Assembly (NCBI GenBank): GCA_004794655.1
Contig: SMMW01000567.1
Coordinates: 1,240,001 to 1,304,000 of the forward strand
Reading direction: 5' to 3'
Length of the DNA stretch: 64,000 bases
Source of the DNA: Marisa cornuarietis
Taxonomy: Eukaryota > Mollusca > Gastropoda > Architaenioglossa > Ampullariidae
Part shown: in pieces, positions 51,001-63,000 of the stretch
Numbering within the stretch: position 1 is the first letter of the stretch
Layout of the letters: every line of letters starts with the position of its first letter
The notes under the pieces: model-generated
Told to the model about the DNA's origin: nothing
Database searches by the model: none
The model's input: only the letters and a program-made list of their open reading frames with translations
Program-made: the position numbers and the translations under genes

Positions 51001-54000
51001 ACATTGGAGTTCGGTTGTTACTTCCGTTGTGTTTGGTTTTGTTTCGGTCATTTCTTGCTGCCGATGTATTCTGCCTACTCCAGCCTTTCATTTTTCTGTC
51101 TATCTATCATGCCTTCTTTCCTTCCTTCCTTTTAAGAATTATTTTTTATGAGGTTTCTACTACAGCCAGCTAACGTCTGATTTAAACATTTGCAAATTTG
51201 ATCACTGGTCCAGACGATGCAAAACTAAAGATTTTTAATCATACCCACCCATTTACCATCCTTCCTAACCCCTACCTCCATCCCATGAGCTTTTTGAGTC
51301 TCCTGAACTTTTCGTCTTGTAACCTTTAAACATTTTTAGAGCTGTAATATTATCGACTAGACTGGGATGTATCAATTCGGAGTGCTTATTCTTTGGCAAC
51401 CTATTATTTTGATTTATGGATTTAACAGCAGAACCTGTGATTTTTATTGTTACAATCCAGGTCTCATTCACCATTACTCCCTGTGTGAATTGTTACAATC
51501 CAGGTCTCATTCACCATTACTACCTGTGTGAATTGTTACAGTGCAGGTCTCATTCATCATTACTACCTGTGTGAATTGCTACAATGCAGGTCTCATTCAC
51601 CATTACTCCCTGTGTGAATTGTTACAGTGCAGGTCTCATTCACCATTACTACCTGTGTGAATTGTTACAATGCAGGTCTCATTTACCATTACTACCTGTC
51701 CATGGATGAGATGCAGCAGGACCAGGTGACAGGTGAAGGACTCGCAGCTCGGGTGTACGGTCCGGTCAGCAGGGGAAGTGGCAAGATTGGAGGCGCTTTG
51801 TCCTTCCCGGGTAGCCGGTCGTACGCGGATCTGGGTGACATGTCGGGTACGTGCATAGGTGACCTGGAGGTGTGCAAATACGGACTGTACTTCTCATTCT
51901 GGGTGACGTTCGGTCGCCTGGACAACGGCCCAGCAACACTGCTGTCATCGCCGTCTATCAGGGTGTACCAAGACGGCACTCAGCTGGTGGCCAGTGCAAG
52001 GGTAAGAAAGACATCACTGTTCGTCTGTAACCAATCGCTTCTCTCTCCTCATTCCCATTGCAGTTGTGGTGAACTCCCTTTCTACATCTTTGTAGCGTTT
52101 AAGTAGCGGGCACTGTAGACTTAGGCGCTGACATTACGAGCAAAATTTCTCTTTACGATTTAAGCATTTAACAGAACACATTGAGTTGTCTTCCCCACAT
52201 AGCTGTGGCTGACATTTCTTTCAGTGGAGCCCAGCTACAAACTCATCAACTGTATTTGGTCCCTTAATCCTCTGGATATAATAATGCCTACGTTTTTATT
52301 TTCTCCTTTGTGATGTTTATTTTCACTTTGGTGGATTCATGGATAATAAGTGGACACGTCCCTTTATTGGATAATATAATTATTATTCACCTTAACAATT
52401 CTACCTTACGTGGGAGTAAAATATTGCACGCTTGCATGCTTGGGTTCCTTGCCTGTGAGTGTAAAACGTCCACGTCTTTTGCAGAAATCCACCGAGTTCT
52501 GGGAGACCCGCTACCAAGGCCTGCAGCCTCGCACCTGGTACTTCGTGGAGGTGTCATGGCACCCGAGCGACGGCATCTCGTTGTACGTGAACCTGCAGCG
52601 ATACGGGTACCAGCCTAACCCAACCTACAGGCCCCAAGAGACGCGACCCACCGCGCACATGTACATGGGTCGGGATGATCCTGAGGGGAGGAGGTACCCG
52701 GTGGCCACCCTTGACGAGCTGGACGTGTACTATGCCGACAGAGACACCCTGCTGAACATCGACTTCATTGAGAGAGGTGAAGTGTCAAAGGGAAAGGGAC
52801 GCAAGGCCTTAAGCGAATGTCATACTGTTTGATGAAGGGAAATAAAACACCTCGTGGTCAAAATTTTGAAAACTTTGAGTTTGGCTTCCCTCAACCCGGA
52901 CTTACAAACTCTGCTCTTCTCTTTGCTGTAGCAGACGGGATATCTTTCAAAAGAAAATGAATGAAATCTTTCTAGATCGTCAGAAGGGGTCTTGTCTACG
53001 TGCTTCACTCGACTCTGTCAAAGAGTTTGAGTCCGGCTTTAGGGACTAGCATATACGTGACGGCTACTCCTTTTCGTAGCCATGTCCCCGCAGCTGCCCT
53101 TGTATGAAGTTTTTTTTTTTAAATTAATTTCATCTGTACCATTGTGAATATCGCTTATACAGGCCGCGTGCCAAGTTGGTGCTTTAGTGTTAAGGTAAAC
53201 AATGTTGGGTTCTGCGTCAAACGAAAGCTATATAAAAATGAGTGTATCCCTTTACTAAATATACCTTGGTCACTCTGACATTGGCGTGCATTCTTGTTTT
53301 GCCGCCATCACGTTTATCCTTTCCTTCTGTGTTATCTCCCCTTCATCCCTCTGTCCACTTTCTTGCAGCCAGCAACCCCCCCTCCACCACCACCACCACC
53401 ACCACCTTTTATACTGTACCTTCTTTTATTCCTTTCTTACTTTATACTTCTATCGTGTGTGATTCGTAACAGTTATTGAAGCAGTCTCGGCGCTATCATA
53501 TTTCTCATTCTCCTGCGATTTCCTTCATCACAGGACGACCCACCAACATGCACTTCACCATGGACAGCGAGGCCGACGGTCGTCTGGTGCATGAGAGCAT
53601 GTCCGTCAACATGCTGGGCCGCCCGCGCCTAGTGCCGGGCAAAGTGGGCCAGGCCCTGCAGCTGGACGGCGAAGACGACGTCCTGGACTTTGGGGTTCAA
53701 GGCCGTAGCTGCTTTGGCAACCTTGACCTATGTCCTCATGGCGTGACCCTCGCCCTGTGGCTGAAGCCGGAGCGACTCCTGGACCGGATGTACTTCCTGT
53801 CCTCTGGCAACAACGGGCTCAGCATCAGCTACGCTGACAAAAAGCTGCAGGTGTGTGGATCCGTTCACGACGCTCGACCAATTTTTTCTCTCTTTTTTTT
53901 TTAACTCGTTTACATTTACATAATTTGTAAAGGCCTGGCGAAAGATCGACGTCTCAATCTGGCGGCTTGCATTCACTGCCAGCAAAAGCATTTTTGAAAG

Positions 54001-57000
54001 CGAGGTGTAGCGTTTCTTGAGCGTACATATTCATAGAATTTATTTTTTATACCTGACAACAAAATCCATTCAATTAAAAAATAAGCAACTAGTTCAGCAG
54101 CTTGAATAACGTAACATGAGAACAGCTCGGACAGGTAAGGGAGGGAAAGAGAAAGTTTGGACAGAAAGGCTCGTGTACGAGGAACTGCGTGTTCAGCGCT
54201 ATTAAAGCCGTGTCTAATTCTATCGATCATTCCCGGTTTGAACCTGGTCCAGAAGGATCGCCGATCAACGTCAGTCCCAATTTCGTCCAAACCGCAGAAA
54301 TGGGGGTTGGGTTCGTTCTAGTTAGGTGAAGGGATTAAAAACACGCCGTGTCGTTTGTCCGAGTTTTCAATCCCGATTCGATCACACTTGTTCATAGTGG
54401 CAGAAGGGTTTGCAATAGGAACCTATATTTGGGTCTCAACTGGCTGAACTTTCCTGTCAAAATAGATGAGGAAAAATGCCTCTTGAGCTCTCCTGTCGAA
54501 ACACACAACGAAAACATTCAAATTGGAAATAACGAAGAAGATAACAGCAACGACAAGTTGGTACTTTTAGTTCATCAGTTTGTGGGGACAGCATCAATGA
54601 CTTCGAGAGAAGACTGTAAAACGCCCTTTTTGGGGGCGCCTATTTTCAAAGCACCAGCTAAAGTTTTGGACAGATTAAGAACAGCAAGAAGATCGCCGAT
54701 GGGTACTAAACAAGGCTTTAAATACAGAACGAACCTCTGCCTGAGTCAGGCTCAGACGCGACACAATCGCCATATTAAGACATGTCACTTCCTGCACAGG
54801 TCACGGCCGCCACCACGACACACACATGGAGCGTCTCCACAGCTGACTTCCCGCCGGACAGGTGGCATTTCCTGGAGGTGTCCTTCCACCCAGAACGGGG
54901 CCTCCGTCTGTATGACGGTACCCGCCTGGTGGCTGAAAGCTCGGTGAGCCTGGCCCGCAATGTATCAGCACCCGAGAGCCTTGAGATGGACCGCTTCTAC
55001 ATGGGACGGGGCAACGTGGACATGTCCAGCAACCGCCACGCCGGCGGTCTGTATGATGAGCTGGACGTGTGGTACGCTGACCGCGACTATCTGACGTCAC
55101 ATGGCTTCCTGCAGAGAAGTAAGTGATGTTACTTGCATGGAGGGAAGTAATGGTTACTTTTGTTAAAGCCAGTAGGAGTTCTTATTCATGTAGAAGGAAG
55201 AGCTGTTACATGTGTGGAGAAGAGTAAAGGTTGCTACACGTGTTGAGGGAAATAAGTGTTACTATGGAAATATATAATAGGCTCATTGCCTAGAAATAAG
55301 AAAGGTTGTTTAAGCCAGGCCATCACAACAGCTGTCAACATAGTGACAATGCTGGGCTTGAAACTAATCATTCACAGGTCATCGACAAGAACAGCTGGGC
55401 CAGTCAGAACAGTCAAGTTTAAAATAGAAGCCACATTGCCTTAAATCTACCTCGTTCGTCTGTGAGAACCATCCAAGATGTTTCGAATTGTAATGCTGCC
55501 GCTACGACCTACAACAAGTCACCTATAAACTCTTTACAGTGACGTGTAAACACTTTGCAGTGACGTGTAAACACTTTACAGTGACGAGTAAACACTTTGC
55601 AGTGACGTATAACATCAGATTCCTTTCAAGCGACACGTTTTCACTTCCTTGCTGTCCATCCTTCCAGGTCAACCAGAGAACATCATCGTACATTTCGAGG
55701 AATCTCCCGACTTCACCCGGGTAACGCACCCGACGCTGGATATCCGTCTGATTGGACGGCCCGGGCTGGTGCCAGGTAAGATCGGCAACGCCCTGGAGCT
55801 GAGGGGCCGCGGACAGTACGCCGACCTGGGCCCACTGGGCCACACCTGCATGGGCAACCTGGCCCGCTGCACGCAAGGCATTACGCTGTCGGCCTGGATG
55901 AAGTTCCGTAGCTTTGAGAATGATATGGTCTTCCTGTCCACGGGACAGAACGGCCTGCTGATGATATACCGCGATGGATACGTCCACGTCAGCGCCGACG
56001 GTAGAGGTGAGTCAGAGGCTGATCATAGCTGAAGGAACACCACAACACAAGCTACCTGGACATGAAAAAAATAAATAATCACCACTACCAATAATAATAA
56101 CGGATACGGTTTGCATAAAACAAAAAAAGATGAATCATTATGCAAAAAAAACCCTGATAAATCGAGGATGCTTAACGAATGCAAATCAACAACAAAAATC
56201 AACATCAGACAACCGAGAAAAAGTAGGAAAATTAAGCAAATCAAACCAAAACTGAAAAATGCAAAAAGATTTAGGAGGTAGGAAATACAATTGACTATTA
56301 ATGACGGATATGAAAGGGGAGTTCAAACACATGTACATCTTAAAAAGCCACAAGTTACAGGGTTGTGGATAAGATAAATTGATGACAGTGTGTCTGCTGC
56401 CTGTGTGTCTGATTGAACAAATGAGATCATGGATGCGTGGAGGTGACACTATGTGTATACGTGTGCCCTGCTCAATGAACACCTGTGATCCTCTGGCAGT
56501 CAAACCCAGTCGACGCCTGACCTTAAGCAGACCTTTGTCCTTCCAGTCTCTCGGCGTGAGAGTCGCCGCATTTCTCACGTACATCACTTGTGCACTATGT
56601 GCAGGCCTAGTGACGACTCCCAGGTTCGAAACGGACCGCTGGTACCACGTGGAGATCTCCTGGCACCCCAGCTACGGCCTGCGTCTCTACGTGGACAACG
56701 AGCTGAAGGCCGACACGCCCCGCATTCCCATTGACGACCTCGGACAAGACGGTGAAGGGCGCTTCTACATCGGTCGCCCCAACGATGGAGACATGCCCGG
56801 TGGCCACTACACCACCGGCAACTTCGACATCGATGAGCTGGAGGTGTGGTACGGTCGTCGTGAGGACCTCATGGCTTTCGGCTACATCGACCGAGGTTCG
56901 TTCTCTTTTCCGTCCTTTATTTCTGTTTGACCTTTTTAGTTAGCCAGCCAACCACCCATGCTGTTCTAATACTCTGTTTTTTGAGAAACCCTACAGGACC

Positions 57001-60000
57001 ATCAGCTGCTTCTCATGAGGACCTCAAATGATTAATTTATTTTTTACTTTTAAGCTTATCAACCATCCATGCCATTTCAATATTCTAGTCTCGAAAAACA
57101 CTGTAATTAGTGTAATACATAAAGCGTATAACTAATCATCAATTAGTTGTTGTTAGGACCTCATTTCATCTCCTCTTGACATTTTAGTCAGCCAACAATC
57201 CATGAATTTCTTCATAGTCCCAAGAAAGCTTGCAGCAAATGTTTGACCATCAGCCAGTTGGCCCAGACAAGCTGCAGGCAAAGGGGAGATAACCCTCCTG
57301 TTTACAACGTGAGGTTACCGTTCGTTTTGTGCGGAACATAACCACTCAATTCACGGCGGATGGAGGGGGTGTTTCAAGTCTTTCAGAGGACACAATTGCA
57401 GATGTTGGATAAAACTTGCTGCCCCAACACCCAACCAAACCCCCTCACCACTAGCTCATCTCCATTGTTGCAGCAGTCAATGATAACATGGCGCGTGATT
57501 TTTTTGATTCAAACTCAAGAGACGCGAATGGGGATTTCTTTTTATTAATAACATGAACAGCAATTTTTTTTTACAAGAGCTTAATGTCTTGCATCGTCAA
57601 CTTCAGAACACATCACTGTTTCATTTCCACACAGATTGATAGTCAATTCAGCTTGGTGTCCTTTGACACTCCTTGGGTTGTTTGCCTTATAAGTCACACT
57701 CGCCTCCGTACCTCCTTAGTTCACTCGCACCTGGGCGTGTAAACCAAGAAACACTGGCACAGGAGGAGACAATTCCTGTAGCGATAAGGTGGGAGGACAG
57801 GAGGTGGGGGTGGTTGTGACGATGATACCTAAAGTCAAAACAACAGTAATAAAGTATCCAAACGAGTTCCTCTTTTCACATGGGCACACACATTTGTTTG
57901 TTGAAATCGAGTTTATTTCTTTTTTTTAACTTCTGTTATTTTATTCCTGCGTTGGAGACTTGGCAGCCTTCAAGAGTTACCTGCATGAAATAGACATCTA
58001 TTTTTATCACCTCTCCCACAATTAAAATGTTAACTATGATAAAACTTTTGGTTGTTCATTCATTTCTTCATTCATCTAGTCAGTTATATCTCTCGCTGCA
58101 TTTGAATATCATGTGTGCAAAGTGTTATTTATAGATCCGGGTTCGCTGGTTTATTAAACTGTTAAATTAAATTAACAGGCTCACCAGTCTCGTCAAAATC
58201 ACGTAAGAATTCCATCTGCATGTTTCTTGCCAGTCCATTAGGTTTTACCCTTTTACATCTTGTTATGCCATAGCTAGGTCCAGATTTGTTTCGCGTAAAT
58301 ATTAATTAAGTTTTATTTTCACGTCAACCTGTTTAAGCAAAATAATTAGGTTTCTTTTGCTAGTTTTCATCTTTATTTTTTTCCTTTGCGCTTTTGAAAC
58401 TTTTGAAAATTTTTTGAAATTTTTGCTGCTCTCTCTCTCTCTCTCTCTCTGCAAAGAGTTTATAAGCATTTCATCTTAATTTTGTTCGCAAACAAAATCT
58501 GCACCTCAGGGAAGGTTTAGTTTCAGGATACACCCTTTCACTTTACAGAAACACTTTTTGTTACATTGGCAGGATCTGTCGAATTATCAGATAGAAAAAT
58601 TGTTGTTTCATTTTGAAATCTTTGTGATTTACTGATGCAAGCAAAACTAAGACTTTATCCGTGGAGAAAGCCTTCAAGGTATTGGGTTACCCTGTTGTAT
58701 AGTTGTATATCATTGGCACAACAGCTCGGACTACCTTGCTGTAAAGTTGTATTGACACAGCAGCGCCAGCTAACGACTCAAGATAGCACTGCAAGCTTAA
58801 CAGCGTGCATGTCATATTATTTTGCACATCAACGCAATAAATACTGTTTAACCTGCTTTTCTTGCACTGAAATTGAAGATTCATGTGCATTTGCATAGTA
58901 GACAGAAGATACTAAAATTTGGCAATTAAGTGCAATTTCTGTGCAGTTTTATTTACAATGACCACAGTTTTAGAACGTGTATTGTGAAAAAATTCTCTCA
59001 AAATTACAAGAACAGAAAAAACATGAAATTAGACAAGGCAATAATTATTTCTTTATTGTACTGAATTTTAGTTTCACTCGTTCTTTGAATCAACTTCAAC
59101 TTTGAATCGCGCTTTCCTGTCATCATCATCATCATTGCTACCTTTATTTTTTTATTTTTTTTTACTCGTTCCTGTATAAATAGTTGTATAATTTCCCTTA
59201 GCACCAAAATCTCTGTGCCTTTATTTTATTCATTCTTTTAATAGTCTCTAACTAGTTTTCTTTTCTCGTCATACGACCATCGTGAATTCAGCTTGTCACA
59301 TCAGTAATTGGCATGATTTTAGGCATATCGATATATACATAGTAGTCATTGTTCGTCACGTGTTCTTGCATGCAGTTACGCTACATTTCATTCATGAAAC
59401 TGTCTCATAAACAATTAGTAATACTATATCACCAAATACCTCGTTTTTTTCCGAAGTTTTTTTCTGTACAACTTCCATACGTTTGTCCATGGCGATGCAC
59501 GTGGGAGAAGGGAGATAAGACTCGCGAGCATCGTGCTCCTGCGTCACATTACCGGATAAATAGAGCTTGCAAGCCAGATACAGCGATAATGTCACACACT
59601 AACATTTTGTCACTTTTTTGAGTATACACCACTTTAAAATATGGGTTGGGGGGACCCAAGCACTTTTACAAATTAATATTTAGCACGCGCTTTGTTTGAA
59701 TTAGCACAGAATCGGCATGAGTGGCCTGGCTGTGTCTGTCTATGGTGCCTCTCATTACAAGTCACTTCATCAAGCACTATGGACATCATCATTCATCGTC
59801 GTCATCATCAGCAGCATCATCCAAACACAATACACCATAGTATAAGTAGCATTTTGACTATACTACTCAGGTTTGGTTACACACAGGAACATATCTCCTG
59901 ACTGTGTTTTCTTGATATTCTAGTGATGAATCTTACATGAGCAGTATAATGAGGTTGTCGTCACATTCAATACTCTTTGTGAAACCTAGTGGCACAAACC

Positions 60001-63000
60001 GGTGGGAGTCATCGAGAACTGCCGGGACATTCGTTCTTAATCCGGTGGAAGTCCTCCAGTCGATACGACTGCCTGCTGATAACCGATTACTGTACATAAT
60101 AGCACCCGCATTACATGCACAGATAACAGGAGTCAGTTCCTGATACATTTGTCCAAGTTCAAACTAAGCAAAAAAGACCATTTAGACAGTTATCATTCTA
60201 TTTTGACCGAAAATGGCGTTAGGCGTGTGTATACAGATCGCCGTAGGACTGTGTACTGACTCAGAAACAGTGTTCTGCATGAATGACTTTCTTTTTTTGC
60301 ACGTGAATATTTTTGTACCGCCACTTTGTATCTTGATGTATCAAGTATATGCATAGTTATTACAGCTTTTTTTGGCACGTTTGAATCGACATCGTGCACT
60401 ATACGTAAAATGATCTTTGGTTACCCTAGACTACAACACATTTTATTGACGATTTATGTTTTAGTTTATTTTTCTAACCCTCCCAGAAGAACATGCTCAT
60501 CCATTACTTGATTTAAGCAATTAGAAATTTAACAAAAGCATTACATGCTTACTTATTAAAGCATACAATTATATGCTTAGCGGGATCAACTATCGTTGCA
60601 TTTATTGCCCTCGTGTTTACATTTTTGCTTATTCTAAAAATTTTACAAAAAAGGATGAAAGGATGCAAGTGAGACTATAACTTTAGTATTGACTTTTGAG
60701 ACAGTGTTTGTACTTATCAAACAGATTTACCAATTTACGTAGAAGGCAATTTGCTTCCAATATTGCTAAGGCCATGGTTTTAACACCCATGTGATAAATA
60801 ACTTGATGGTGTAACAAATGTTGTAATTCCGGAGTGCTGCGATACCAGAAGGAAAAGTAGTAACTGGAACTATTTTATCTTTCATCGGAATTCTTTATTT
60901 CACTAAATTACAGATTTAGAATAACAAAATTACAAAATTAAAGTGTAAAATTAGAAGCCTTTCTACACACCGACCCAGAGATGTCACTTGCACTAAAGGC
61001 GTAATTACCTGAGAATAACGACTAAACGTCCTTTTGGCGATCGCAGCAGTCTTGGTGAGTGTAATTATGTACGAGTATGTGTAAGTATGTGTGACTAGCA
61101 CGCGCTCGTTCGTGTAACGGCATGGCCTGTGCTAGGCATTTGTCTCTTGTCTGCTGTGCGTCTGTCTACGTACAGTGCTCGCAGCAGCAGCTGGAGCTAG
61201 TCGTTGTTGTGAAGTATGTGCCACACTAGTGCATGACGCAACAAACTGACCTAGCCGCTTTCTTGTTCCTCCTCCCCCTCCTCCCCCATCACCCTCTGCA
61301 GACGATCTGGGCTACGAGGCTTTCTCCATGGATAACGCCGTCGGCAACCGCATCGACCACAACAAATACGTCGTGCTTCTAGTGAACGGAGCCAGCCTGG
61401 TGTCAGGTCACGTGGGGCAGGCCGTCGCCCTGGGCGGACGAGGGCAGTACGTTGACCTGGGGTCGCAGGTCGACAGCTGCCTGGGCAACCTGGATCTGTG
61501 CCCGCACGGATTCACCATGTCGGTGTGGCTGAAGCCGGGCGAGCTGCGCGACAACACCCACTACATCGCCGGACCCTCCTACGCGCTCTTCTACGAGGAC
61601 GGCGAGCTCAAGGCCGAGTTCAGCTCCGAGGGCCGTGCCTGGAACGTGGCCACGCCCAACTTCCACTCTGGGGAGTGGCAGCGCGTGACCCTGGCCTGGC
61701 ACGCCAAAAAGGGTCTGAGCCTGTTCGTTAACGATGAGCTGATGGACACATCCTCCGGCGAGGACCGACCACAGGGCGATGAGCCAGCCTCCGACCACGT
61801 GTACCTCGGTCGCAACCTGGTGGACGCGCGTCTGACGGCCGACGTGGAAGCGGACGAGCTGCAGGTGTGGTACGATCACCTGGACCAGCTGCGGGCCACC
61901 GGCAGGTACCAAGGTGAGTCTCCTCCCGCTCGCTTCCGACTATGGATCGTGACTCGTGTGACATCTGTTAACGTGGAGCAGTGTTAGAGGTTGTTGAAGA
62001 CGGTAGCGTTGCCATCGCACGTTGAAATGCAAAATCCACGTTGGTTGCTCTGTACGATCTAGGAGGTTAATCTACTTTAGAAGGTATGTGTTGCAGCAAC
62101 ATTTCTAACAACCATTCTGCAAGTATTTGCGGGTCTTTAAGACCCTAAATCCATCCGCGATTTATGTATGTGTGGTTCTTTCCCTATTTTATTTGCTTGC
62201 TTATGTTTTGTTTTTGTTTGTGGAAAGGGGGAATACTGTCCGTCTGTTCGCCTGCCTGTCTGACTATGTGTTCGTATGAATGTCCTGCTCTCTGCCCGCA
62301 TATCTCTCTAGTATTTGTGCAAACAATGTCACAACTGAAGACTATCTCTCTTTTTGCAGTCCATCTGTTTCTACATAATGCGAATAACGAGACACGTTGC
62401 CATGGAAACGGCAGTTCTTCTATGTCCTGCTATGTATTTTTATGTATTTATTTACTACCTCTATTATTTCCTACCCGTGTTTATTGTAACACAGTTTTGT
62501 CACCGTCGAGCACAACATTCGAACGGCTGCTTGCAGTTTGTTGCAAAACCACAAGGCATGCAAGCATACCGGACGCTTGTCAGTGTCTAGTTACCATGTC
62601 ACTTGAATGAACGCCCGTCCACATCTGTGTATTGCATGTTCAACGTGAACACCCAAAGCATTATTTTCTATCTAAATTTCAAGTAATCACGTGTAGCTCA
62701 AACCCTTCGTGGCTCCATATTAAATGTTTCAGTGTTTAATGATTGCTGGTCTGTCTAGATATTCAATCCTGCATATCTGCTACGTGCTTTTATTGTGCAC
62801 CAAAGGATAGGTCTCTTTTTGCATGCCTTCCACGAGTCATTCATGGTCGTAATTCCCAGCAGAATAAACTAACTAAACTTACTCGTATCTTAAACGTGTT
62901 TGCGTTTATTGCACTAAATTTTCAAGACTGCGTAGAAATAAAATGTAAAAGACAACACCAATAGGTTGTTTTGTCTAATCCTAAAATTCTCGGAAAAAGT

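Noticed and set aside
54348..54947. Plus-strand 199-residue frame overlapping LamG exon 7
   Set aside because: It reads exon 7 in the wrong frame; the correct frame starts at 54800 and matches the repeat family.
55523..55987. Minus-strand 154-residue open frame
   Set aside because: Antisense of LamG repeat 4 running into the 21-bp minisatellite.
61403..61912. Minus-strand 169-residue open frame
   Set aside because: Antisense shadow of the GC-rich single-exon LamG repeat 5.
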